Source of the DNA: Phytophthora colocasiae
Taxonomy: Eukaryota; Oomycota; Peronosporomycetes; Peronosporales; Peronosporaceae
Length of the DNA: 64,000 nt
Assembly: GCA_018806915.1 (NCBI GenBank)
Contig: JAGKQI010000101.1
Coordinates: 1,550,001-1,614,000 of the forward strand
Direction of reading: 5' to 3'
The position numbers and the translations under genes are program-made. How positions within the stretch are numbered: position 1 is the first letter of the stretch; each line of letters begins with the position of its first letter. A model generated the notes under the pieces. It worked only from the letters and a program-made list of their open reading frames with translations, was not told the DNA's origin and did no database searches. Below, piece after piece: positions 41,060 to 49,847 of the stretch.

Positions 41060-43004
41060 GGAGTTCGCCAGCGTGGCCGAGAACTTCCAGGCCGACTTCA
41101 CGGTCATCAACGCGTGCAACATCGTGGACGAGGACTGGAAGGAGCACGGCCTGCACTCGGAGGTGTTCGTGATCTTCAACATCGAGAAGCATATGGCCAT
41201 CATCGGCGGCACGTTCTACGGTGGCGAGATGAAGAAGGGCATCTTCAGCATGATGAACTACTACCTGCCGCTGAACGGCGTGATGGCCATGCACGCGTCG
41301 GCCAACATCGGCAAGGCGGGCGACACGGCCATCTTCTTCGGTCTGTCGGGAACGGGCAAGACGACGCTGTCGGCCGACCCGAAGCGCGAACTGATCGGCG
41401 ACGACGAGCACGGCTGGGACGACGAGGGCGTGTTCAACTTCGAGGGCGGGTGCTACGCCAAGACCATCGACCTGAGCAAGGAGAACGAGCCGGACATCTT
41501 CAATGCCATCCGCCCGAACGCCATGCTGGAGAACGTGTGGATCGACGCCAACAACGAGCCCGACTACTTCAACTCGAGCAAGACGGAGAACGGCCGCGTG
41601 TCGTACCCGATCTACCACATCCCGCACCACCAGCCGAACTCGCGCGGTAACCACCCGAACGCCGTGATCTTCCTGACGTGCGATGCGTACGGCGTGCTGC
41701 CGCCCGTGTCGAAGCTGTCTGCGGGCCAGGCGCAGTACCACTTCCTGTCGGGCTACACGGCCAAGGTGGCAGGCACGGAGCGCGGCATCACGGAGCCGCA
41801 GGCGACGTTCTCGACGTGCTTTGGTGCGGCGTTCATGACGCTGCACCCGACCAAGTACGCGGACCTGCTGAAGAAGAAGCTGCAGGAGCACAACACGCAC
41901 GTGTACCTGATCAACACGGGCTGGACGGGCGGTGTGTACGGCGTGGGCAAGCGCATGAAGCTGCCGTTCACGCGCAAGTGCGTGGACGCGGTGCTGGACG
42001 GCAGCATCAACGACGCGACTTTCGTCAAGGACCCGCTGTTCGGCTTCGAGATCCCCACGACGGTGGAGGGCGTGCCGTCGGAGATCCTGAACCCGAAGGA
42101 CTCGTGGACGGACAAGGCTGCGTTCGACGAGACGGCGTTGAAGCTGGCCAAGTCGTTCAAGGAAAACTTCAAGCAGTTCATCCTGCCTGGCAACGATCTG
42201 TCGGTGTACGGCCCCAACGTGTAATTGGTGTCTTCTAGCTGGTACTAGCTACGTTAGCGATGTTTTAGTGCATGCATGTATCATCATCAACTACCTAAAT
42301 ATAAAAAGAAATGAACGTGTATACTATAGCTGCTGACAGGCGAGCTTTGGTTGAGATCAGACCTTGTCAAGTTGAAGTGAATGATTTTGTAGTCGACGAT
42401 TGGCCACAATTTTCCGCGCTTGCAAACACAATACACAATCTATTGCAATCTTACGGGGAAGCTGCTCAATCCTATTGCGATTCGCCTCTATACGTAGCGA
42501 GGATGCATTTTACTTCAAATGCTGGAAGTTTTGATCACGCTCCACTGCTGATTCGGGTTGTTCGGCGAGCATCCGTACAGCTGCACCTTGTTGTTTTGGG
42601 CAGGGTCCGTATCGAGGCAGAAACCTTGGTGCTTGGCGTGTTTGAGCTTTCCGGTCGATGCCTCGAATGTCCATTTCTGATTGACCTCGTTGTCCATGCA
42701 ACGGTAGACGTGAACGATTCCTCCGTTCCATCCCTGGTACGCGTCTAGGCAACGGTCACTGCTCTTGGATCGCACTTGCTGCGTGGCCGAATCAAAGAAC
42801 CAGACCTGCTGCTCCTGCACTAGCCAGTCACTCGACTTGCTCGACATGTACACGCTGCCATTGTTCTCAGACAAAAGCCGCTTCGAGCCAACGTTACGAA
42901 TGGCGCGAGGTTCTTTCTGACGGATGACCAGGTTCTGGAAGTTACTCTTCAGTGTACCGTTCACCAGGAACACCCCGAAGCTGTTCTCAAACTCCGAGCG
43001 GAAG

Positions 43005-43157
43005 TGTAACGGGGCGGTGCTCCTTGTTTGTGGTAAATGAAACTCTGTCTATTGAATCTGTGTGGCGCCCGGGTCGGGCGCCGTGGACCAACAAAACACA
43101 AGCTAATCTAATTGGTCGCCGTGCACCACGGCGACCGTGTGACAGAAGCCCGTCACA
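43005..43157 (-). repeat. 3' LTR of Ty3 element 3, with two perfect hairpins
   Basis: 153 bp. It contains GGCGCCCG-GGT-CGGGCGCC (43064-43082) and GGTCGCCGTG-CAC-CACGGCGACC (43114-43136), two perfect hairpins 31 bp apart. Confidence 0.96.
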
Positions 43158-43190
43158 CCACTCCCCACCTTAGAAAGAAGCCTGAAGAGC

Positions 43191-43209
43191 TTCTCAATCT
43201 TCAAATTGC
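43191..43209 (+). promoter_or_regulatory. Possible Inr/FPR for the antisense ORF
   Basis: TTCTCAATCTTCAAATTGC resembles the oomycete Inr (CTCAATC) plus FPR (CAAATTG), just before the ATG at 43216. It is a loose match and could be coincidence. Confidence 0.4.
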
Positions 43210-43215
43210 TTCACG

Positions 43216-43881
43216 ATGAACACCACAAGCCACACCTACGCACAGACTCTCCGAGAGTGGCCGCTGCACGACTGCAGTGGCTTCGAGGCCCCGCTGAGTC
43301 CCGACGAGATGCGAGAGTTGTTCCGACGCTGGCGTTCGACGCGGGGCAAGCCCGTCACCGCGACGCTCGCGGTGACCCAGCGCTCGCTTGATGCCGCGTG
43401 GACGGCCTTCGTCCGACGCTGGAACGCAGAGGGTGCGCGACGTTTCATGGCGACAATAGAAGACCGCGAGGAGACCCATCAGCGCCACGCGCTGGGAGAG
43501 CTGGCGGCGCGCGTGTGCTCGCTGTCCTGGGACGAGGATCGTCCTTGCTGTTACGTCCATCACCTTGAAGGCTGCGCCGGCTGTCGCCGCTTTGGAACGC
43601 CGCGACCGGGCGACGCTGACTGGGCGCAAATCGTGAAAGAGTATCCAGAGACTAAGGAAGAGAAGCAGTGGATCGAGCTGTATCGCCGGTCGCTGTACGA
43701 GGCTAGGCGCGGTTCGCTACCGCGCCCTGAGGATCATCCCGCGCCAACAGAGCCGCCTCGTACGCCTCAACGAGGCCCGGAACGTCTTCGAGGAGGGTGG
43801 AGCGAGGCTCCCAGCTGTCGTCCAGCGGACCTATCCACCGTACCAGGTACCGGCGAAAGCTCGATACCCCCGTCGCAGTGA
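43216..43881 (+). CDS. Antisense ORF of Ty3 element 3, unknown function
   Basis: A 221-codon ORF runs against gag-pol and starts 58 bp inside the 3' LTR. The first 162 codons do not overlap pol; the end overlaps the chromodomain region. The product has acidic and basic helical segments (LSPDEMRELFRRWRSTRGKP, SLDAAWTAFVRRWNAEGARR) and a Cys/His cluster (CCYVHHLEGCAGCRRFG) that could bind metal. Composition is protein-like and it has no stop, although the adjacent integrase is full of frame changes. Antisense ORFs at this position are known in some plant Ty3/gypsy elements (Tat lineage). I recognise no family. Confidence 0.6.
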   Translation: MNTTSHTYAQTLREWPLHDCSGFEAPLSPDEMRELFRRWRSTRGKPVTATLAVTQRSLDAAWTAFVRRWNAEGARRFMATIEDREETHQRHALGELAARVCSLSWDEDRPCCYVHHLEGCAGCRRFGTPRPGDADWAQIVKEYPETKEEKQWIELYRRSLYEARRGSLPRPEDHPAPTEPPRTPQRGPERLRGGWSEAPSCRPADLSTVPGTGESSIPPSQ

Positions 43882-45644
43882 CGAGCGCTGCGACCACTGG
43901 TCGAGTCATCGTGGTCAAGAATGGCCTCCACGATGTGACGAACGTCACCATCACGATCAACAAGGGGGGCCGGACCGTCGCGAAGGAACCGAGCGCGAGT
44001 GGGCGATGGAGCGTCGCCTGGAGCGCCTGGAGCATCGCGTTGACCAGCTGGAGCATGAGAATCGGGTCTTGCGGCAGGAGCTGTGGGTACCGCGTCACGC
44101 GGTACCGGATTATCGCTAGGAAGCGACGCTGGGTGGTAGCGGCGAAGTCGACCGACGTAAAATGTAGGGTGTAGCTTGATTGTAGGCGGTAGCTGTAGCC
44201 GATAAGCATCTCCAATGACTTTCGACACCTTGAACGGTCCAATGAATCGCGGCGCGAGCTTACTCGCGCCCAAGTTCGTGACGAGCGTTGGGGAAATCCC
44301 ATTGGTAGATAATAGGACTTGGTCTCCAACGTGGAATGTTTCCATGTTACGGCGCCCGCTGCGGTCGGCATTCTCCTTCTGGCGATCGACGGCTGCAGCA
44401 ATCGCATCGCGGACGTAGCGGACAATTGACTCACGCTGTTGCACGAACTCACGGACAGCCGCAGCGTCGCTTCGCTGCGGCGCCGCGTTGGGCGCAAAGT
44501 TTGCTGGCGGAGGCTCAGTAGGCGCGACCGGATCGGGGCAGTGTGAAGCTCGGCTGCGCGACGTGGACGCGGGTTGATTAGCGTCCGACTGGTCCAAGCG
44601 GCAACGTCCCGTGGAGAAGCAGTCGCCGCTCGCGCGGCGGCCCGTGTAAGAGGACGCTGGCTTGGGATCCGCGCGGAAGACCTCGTGCTCACCGCGTTCA
44701 CATTCGGGACAGCGGCCATCTCGTGCGCCGCGACGGAGGCACCACCAGTGGGGGTGGCAGTTGCAGCGTCGTGATTCTCGGACAGTTGAACTGGAAGGGG
44801 CGCTCCAGCCCAAGGAGCGCCGGAACGCGCGGGTGACGGCCGAAATTTACGAAGAACGGCGTCAAGCCAGTTGACGCGTGCACGGCATTATTGATGGCGA
44901 ACTCCACCATCGGCAGGAAAGAGCTCCATGACTTGAACGACGTGGCAAAGCTGCGTAGTACATCTTCGACGACTCGGTTAGCGCGCTCGGTTTGGCCGTC
45001 CGTCTCTGGATGCGACGCGGTGGACATACTCAGCCGCGTCCCCAAGCTTGAAGAGCTCCCTCCAGAAGGCGGACGTGAATCGAGGATCCCTGTCCGACAC
45101 AATCGAGGACGGAAGACCGTGGTGGCGATACACCACGTCAACGAAGAGCGCAGCAGACTGTTGCGCAGTGATCGAGGCTGCCACCGGAGTGAGATGAACC
45201 ATCTTACTGAAGCGGTCGACGAAGACCAGAATACCCGTACGACCTCGGGTATCCCGAGGTAGGCCGAAGACGAAATCCATGCTCACAGACGACCACGCAT
45301 CAGTGGCGACTGAGAGCGGTCGGAGCGGGGCCTGCTTTGATGGAGCCGGTTTCACGCGCTGGCACGCTTCACACGAGCGCACCCACTTCCTCACCCACTT
45401 GTACATGTGTGGCCAATAAAAGTCGCGAGAGAGATGCAAAGGTCTTCTCGCGACCGAGGTGGCCGCCACTTGGGGTGTCATGGAACTCGTGGATCAACCG
45501 AGCTCGGAGGTCGTCGTCAAGCGGGACGACGACGCGGGGGCAATCTTCTTGGTCGACGCGGTAAGTCAGCAGCGCGCCTTCAAGTGAGTAGCGGGCCGAC
45601 ACGAGCGCGTGCTCGTGAGGACAGCTTGCGCTCAGCTGAGCCAC
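43703..45644 (-). pseudogene. Ty3 element 3 integrase and chromodomain
   Basis: Read in several frames: HEFHDTPSGGHLGREKTFAS and CEACQRVKPAP (zinc-binding), VSMDFVFGLPRDTRGRTG, IVSDRDPRFTSAFWRELF, SHPETDGQTERANRVVED (catalytic core), HVGDQVLLSTNGI and LAPRFIGPFKV (C-terminal domain), and FRRYLVRWIGPLDDSWEPRS (chromodomain). Frame changes fall near 45625, 45480, 45050, 44810 and 43880. Such clustering in an element with identical LTRs could reflect sequence errors in a GC-rich region. Confidence 0.88.
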
Positions 45645-48585
45645 TGGGGTTGCGCAGGAAGTCGATCAGCTCGGAACAGGACGCGTCATCTTTATACGCG
45701 TCGACGATCAGGTCACGTAGCGGTGTGGTCGCTGTGACTTCAGCGGCAGCGACGCTTTCGGCGATACAGACGGAACAGTCGTCATCATCCTCGTCGCCAA
45801 CTGCGTGGCGGCCGCGCTGCACGTAATCTGGCCGGCGTGAAAGCGCGTCGGCGAGGATGTTGGACTTGCCCGGTTTGTAATGCACGACGAAGTTGTACTC
45901 GGAGAAGAGCGATAACCAGCGTGCCATGCGCTGGGACAAGTGGGGGCTCTTCGTCGCTGTCCTCAGCGACGCGTGATCTGTGTAGATTGCGAAGGACTTC
46001 TCGCCTAGGAGATACACACGGAACTTGATGAGTGCGTAGCGCATGGCAAGCAGCTCTTTATCATGGACCGGATAATTCCGTTCCGCCCGCTTCAGTTGTC
46101 GCGACTGGTAACTCACCACTCGCTCGCGGCCCACGTCGTCAAACTGCATCAAGGCACAGCCGATCGCGAAGTCACTCGCGTCGCATACAACGTGGAACGG
46201 CTTGGAGTGATCTGGAAGCATCAAGACGGGCGCGGTCGACAAACTCGTCTTCACCGCGTCGAAGGCTGTTTGGTGCTCGGGGCGCCATGACCACATGGCG
46301 TCTGCCTTCAGGAGTTGAGACAGCGGTTGGATGGTCAGCGCGAAGTTCTTCGAGTAATGGTGAAGATACGTCGCGAGCCCCAGCCACTGCCGGAGCTGCT
46401 TCTGATCCTGAGGCACGGGCCAAGCGCAGATGGCTTCAATCTTCTCGGGGTCAGCACGGACACCTTCCTTGCTGACGTAGCTCCCGAGCACTGGGATCTC
46501 GGGAGCGCAGAAGATACACTTCTTCAAGTTGGCGTACAGCTTGTTCTCTCGCATCACTTCGAACACCTGCCGCAGGTGTTGCAGATGCACCTCGACGTCC
46601 GTCAAGCCTCGTTCAGCACGGCTGTGGATGAAAATGTCATCGAAGTAGCTGGGCGCGAAGTCCCGGTACGGGCGGAGCAAGTTCGACACCATTCGGTTGA
46701 AGGTAGCAGGAGCATTCTTTAGCCCCTGAGGCATCACAAGCCATTCCCAAAGCATTCCACTGGGCGTGCTGACTGCAGTCAGCGGTACGTCATCCTCCCG
46801 CATCAAGATCTGATAGAAGCCGTCCATCAGATCAATCGCGCTGTATGTGGTGCTGCCCGACATGGTGTCGAGCACCATGTCTTTCCTCGGGATCGGCGTC
46901 TGCGCCGGGATGGTGGCATCGTTGAGCTTATTGAAGGCGTGGACGATCCGCCATCCACCGGTTGCTTTCTTCACGCAAAATGTCGGACTGGAGTGCGGGG
47001 ACAAACTCTCACGGACGTGGCCGGCTTGTCGGCGACCCTCGAAGAAGGCGTCGATTGCTTCGACTTGATCACGGGGAAGCGGCCACTGTCTCGTCACGCA
47101 ATACTTCGCACCAGGCACGAGGTCGATCTCGTGTCGGACTCCGCGGTCCGGTGGAAGGGCGGCTGGCACCTTATCAGGGAAGATGTCGATGAACTCGCGA
47201 ACCAGGGGGGCGACTGGGTTGCCGGCGGCTTCGAGTGCCGGCAACGACTGAGCCAAGTAGCGAGCCTCGCGGGCGGACTTAGGCTCAGCGCCTTTCGGGC
47301 GTTCCCGGGTATTGGACGCTGGGTCACCAGCGTCTACATCGACAGCCGCGATCGTCGCGGACAACACCGCGACGATCATGCAAACCTGCTCGATCTCACC
47401 ATGCTTCAAGTCGCGGAGAAAGTGTTTCCAAGACAGACCAGGCAACTTGGTGATCTCTGATGCATCGCACGGCGGGCGTGCAACTTCGACATTGTGCATT
47501 CGCGGGATCGATGCCGCGTCATCCCCCACCAGAACGGAGATAACCTCGGAGTCAGACGCGTCTGACTCATTCGGAGGAACGCGGGGTCGCCGGGGCTTGC
47601 GACGGCCACGGCGACGGACTGGCCGGGTAAACACTTCCGTAGCAGGCAGTGGGAGACCACGCTCGACCAAGTCTGCTGTACTCAGACGCCGAGACACGAC
47701 ATCGGCGTCAACTCTATCAGGGAGCCCCTGCTCAACCACATGCGGGAGCCCCTGCTCGACCGCGCGTGGGAGACCACGCTCAACCACATCTTCTTGTTCA
47801 TCGTCAACGGAGAGCCGCTGCTCATCCGGGCGTGGGAACCCCTGTTCGACCACGGTGTTGTCTGTTGCCGAGAGCCGCTGCTCATCGGGACGTGGGAACC
47901 CCGGTTCTACCACGGTGTTGTCTGTTGCCGAGAGCCGCTGCTCATCGGGACGTGGGAACTCATGCTCGACCACGTCAGACATGTCTTGAGTCACCTGCTC
48001 AAGACCGGCACACGTCACAGGCTCGCGAGCACCCGAAGGGCCATCGCTCACTTCGGATACAGCGGGAGTCATGGAGTTGGGGTCCATGACTGCAACGTGC
48101 GGCCATCGGTTGGGCGTCCCGCGCAGGGATGTCAATACCGCATTCACATCAATGTCGCGCGGGCGGACGGTTCGAGCCAACCAGTCAATATGAGGCTGGT
48201 GACGAGCAAGCCACGGGATACCGAAGACACAGTCGAAGGATCCGCTCAACTCGATCACCAGAAAGTCATCGGACCCATGGAAACCGTCGAACTCGTAAGA
48301 GAAGGTGGCAGAACGCCGCGGCTTCCCGTCAGCATACTTTACAACCATGTGGCCGGGGCCGTCCCTAACTCGCGTGTCCGCCGGTAACACCGACAAACTC
48401 TCGGCGCGAACGAAGTTGTTCGTCGCGCCTGAATCCAGCAGGGCGCGAAGCGGACGCTTCGCGCCATTGACGTGTATACTGAGGATGATCAGTCTCGGAT
48501 CACTGCCGGAGGTGGTGGCAAAGAATTGCGCATGAAGCACAGGGGGGCTGGGAGGAGGATCTGCCACCAGAGATCCGTCTTCCAC
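45580..48585 (-). CDS. Ty3 element 3 pol (protease, RT, RNase H)
   Basis: A 1001-codon frame, -1 relative to gag and lacking its own ATG near the start, as expected for frameshift expression. It has protease (LRALLDSGATNNFVRAES), a long linker with 20-residue repeats (PRPDEQRLSATDNT), RT (MPQGLKNAPATFNRMV, active site SYFDDIFIHSRAE) and RNase H (VVCDASDFAIGCALM, IYTDHASLRTATKS). All visible catalytic residues are present. It ends at a frame change before integrase. Confidence 0.92.
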   Translation of the reverse strand: MEDGSLVADPPPSPPVLHAQFFATTSGSDPRLIILSIHVNGAKRPLRALLDSGATNNFVRAESLSVLPADTRVRDGPGHMVVKYADGKPRRSATFSYEFDGFHGSDDFLVIELSGSFDCVFGIPWLARHQPHIDWLARTVRPRDIDVNAVLTSLRGTPNRWPHVAVMDPNSMTPAVSEVSDGPSGAREPVTCAGLEQVTQDMSDVVEHEFPRPDEQRLSATDNTVVEPGFPRPDEQRLSATDNTVVEQGFPRPDEQRLSVDDEQEDVVERGLPRAVEQGLPHVVEQGLPDRVDADVVSRRLSTADLVERGLPLPATEVFTRPVRRRGRRKPRRPRVPPNESDASDSEVISVLVGDDAASIPRMHNVEVARPPCDASEITKLPGLSWKHFLRDLKHGEIEQVCMIVAVLSATIAAVDVDAGDPASNTRERPKGAEPKSAREARYLAQSLPALEAAGNPVAPLVREFIDIFPDKVPAALPPDRGVRHEIDLVPGAKYCVTRQWPLPRDQVEAIDAFFEGRRQAGHVRESLSPHSSPTFCVKKATGGWRIVHAFNKLNDATIPAQTPIPRKDMVLDTMSGSTTYSAIDLMDGFYQILMREDDVPLTAVSTPSGMLWEWLVMPQGLKNAPATFNRMVSNLLRPYRDFAPSYFDDIFIHSRAERGLTDVEVHLQHLRQVFEVMRENKLYANLKKCIFCAPEIPVLGSYVSKEGVRADPEKIEAICAWPVPQDQKQLRQWLGLATYLHHYSKNFALTIQPLSQLLKADAMWSWRPEHQTAFDAVKTSLSTAPVLMLPDHSKPFHVVCDASDFAIGCALMQFDDVGRERVVSYQSRQLKRAERNYPVHDKELLAMRYALIKFRVYLLGEKSFAIYTDHASLRTATKSPHLSQRMARWLSLFSEYNFVVHYKPGKSNILADALSRRPDYVQRGRHAVGDEDDDDCSVCIAESVAAAEVTATTPLRDLIVDAYKDDASCSELIDFLRNPSGSAERKLSSRARARVGPLLT
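47811..47970 (-). repeat. 60-bp tandem repeat in pol linker
   Basis: Nearly three units with an exact 60-bp period encode VVExGFPRPDEQRLSATDNT-type repeats between protease and RT, with shorter degenerate relatives (VVEQGLP) downstream in the protein. Confidence 0.9.
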
Positions 48586-48592
48586 ATCACAT

Positions 48593-48633
48593 CCAGTAGG
48601 GCGCCCCGCACCTACTGGTCGTCGCCGTTTTTT
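48593..48633 (-). promoter_or_regulatory. gag-pol -1 ribosomal frameshift signal
   Basis: On the reverse strand the gag frame reads CCA AAA AAC, so the heptamer A_AAA_AAC (48627-48633) is in the correct X_XXY_YYZ phase. After 8 nt (GGCGACGA) comes CCAGTAGG, a 10-nt loop TGCGGGGCGC, and CCTACTGG, a perfect 8-bp stem. The gag stop TAG lies within the 5' arm. Slipping back one base leads straight into the pol frame (RRRPVGAGRPTGCDVEDGS). Confidence 0.85.
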
Positions 48634-49661
48634 GGGTCGGCGACCATATCATCCGCATCGGCGGCAACAACGTGTGCGAGTACCGGCGCAGGGGCGCGGC
48701 ACACAGCCGCGCGGTGTCCGAGTTTCCGACAGCGAAAGCATCGAAGAGGGCGTGAACCGCGACCAGGATTCGGAGCTGGACGGGCAGATGTCGTCGGCGA
48801 GCTGTCATGCCGACGACCACGATAATCTTGGATGGCGTCAATCTCCATCGGCTCGGGCTCCGTAGTTGGAGGTCTGGTGAGAGAGAATGCCTCGGAGGCG
48901 GACACGCTGTAGTCTTCTCGCAGCGCTGTCTCAAACGCTTCCTCCAGCGAGTCGGGCGTCTTCCGAGTCAGATAGAAGCGCTGGTAACCAGCGTTCATGC
49001 CAGAGATAAAGACATGGACTTGAGTCGCCATGTCCACCGGATTTGTCGTGATGCACGACACCAAGTGACGAGCCCGTTGGATGTACTCGAGCATGGACAT
49101 CCGTCCCTGCTTTAGCGAGAGGAACGCCGAGCGTTGAACACGCTCGTCTTGAGGGGGCTCAAAGGCCAGGCGGAGATCGCTCTTTAGTGACTCCATCGTT
49201 TGAAAGCAGGAGGGGTCGGCTACAAGCTTGCCGAGCGCCCACTCCTTGGCCTTCCCAGTCAACTTGGACAAAAGGAACCGGGTACGAGCGAACTCGGTAG
49301 ACAGCTGCCGAGCTTCGATCGCGATGTCGATCTCGCAGAACCAGCGGTTCAGCTGGAGGCGAGCGGCGCCATCGCCACTGTAGCAGGAGACATCGAGCTT
49401 CACGATGTCAGTCTTGTTCTGGTCGGCGTGGGGAGTCGTCGCACGCCGACGCAGGTCGGCGAGCTCACGCGCCATGAACTCGTGAGCAGCCAGTCGTTGA
49501 TCTTCTTCCGTTCCGGCAGTCAGCAAGGTCTTGATGACTCCTTCTCCGGACACCGCGGCAAGGCGGTGTAGCGCCTCCCACTCGAAGGCGGACAAGTGGG
49601 GGAAGCTGGCATGCTCGAGGGCAGCACCAGCCCCTTCAGTGAAATAGGAAGCGTCGTTCAT
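48612..49661 (-). CDS. Ty3 element 3 gag
   Basis: A 349-aa ORF from ATG 49661: capsid domain (VKLDVSCYSGDGAARLQLNR, FLSLKQGRMSMLEYIQRARH) and a CCHC zinc knuckle (CFRCRKLGHRAAVC) near the end, then VAAD...PKNGDDQ and TAG. It forms the particle and binds element RNA. The last codons contain the slippery heptamer. Confidence 0.93.
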   Translation of the reverse strand: MNDASYFTEGAGAALEHASFPHLSAFEWEALHRLAAVSGEGVIKTLLTAGTEEDQRLAAHEFMARELADLRRRATTPHADQNKTDIVKLDVSCYSGDGAARLQLNRWFCEIDIAIEARQLSTEFARTRFLLSKLTGKAKEWALGKLVADPSCFQTMESLKSDLRLAFEPPQDERVQRSAFLSLKQGRMSMLEYIQRARHLVSCITTNPVDMATQVHVFISGMNAGYQRFYLTRKTPDSLEEAFETALREDYSVSASEAFSLTRPPTTEPEPMEIDAIQDYRGRRHDSSPTTSARPAPNPGRGSRPLRCFRCRKLGHRAAVCRAPAPVLAHVVAADADDMVADPKNGDDQ

Positions 49662-49694
49662 GGTCGTGTGGACGGACTACAAAGTGCTACCAAA

Positions 49695-49847
49695 TGTAAC
49701 GGGGCGGTGCTCCTTGTTTGTGGTAAATGAAACTCTGTCTATTGAATCTGTGTGGCGCCCGGGTCGGGCGCCGTGGACCAACAAAACACAAGCTAATCTA
49801 ATTGGTCGCCGTGCACCACGGCGACCGTGTGACAGAAGCCCGTCACA
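49695..49847 (-). repeat. 5' LTR of Ty3 element 3
   Basis: 153 bp, with the same two hairpins as the 3' LTR. Confidence 0.96.

Larger units (their letters stand above)
34664..42224 (+). pseudogene. PEP carboxykinase copy 6, split by a Ty3/gypsy element
   Basis: The two exonic parts are 34664-35105 and 41065-42224, separated by an LTR element plus the repeated GGAGT. Together they total 1602 bp, exactly 534 codons with stop, with P-loop [24 protein letters not shown] and the full C-terminus present and no other lesion that I can see. It was thus probably a working gluconeogenic PEPCK until the insertion after residue 147. The second half is open in frame with part of the LTR (ORF 40911-42224). 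Confidence 0.93.
43005..49847 (-). mobile_element. Ty3/gypsy LTR retrotransposon 3 with antisense ORF
   Basis: A 6843-bp reverse-strand element with 153-bp LTRs identical by eye and a 5-bp target duplication GGAAG (43000-43004 and 49848-49852). Order: gag, -1 frameshift signal, protease, RT, RNase H, integrase, chromodomain, and a forward-strand ORF next to the 3' LTR. The primer site TGGTAGCA (reverse strand, 2 nt inside the 5' LTR, 49685-49692) fits the 3' end of an initiator-type tRNA (TGCTACCA). The purine tract is AAGGTGGGGAGTGG. At least five frame changes lie in the integrase half despite the identical LTRs. Confidence 0.96.

Noticed and set aside
47312..48387. Long forward ORFs (up to 225 codons) opposite pol of Ty3 element 3
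   Set aside because: They mirror the 60-bp coding repeat and GC-rich pol sequence on the reverse strand; unlike the ORF at 43216 they lie wholly inside pol.
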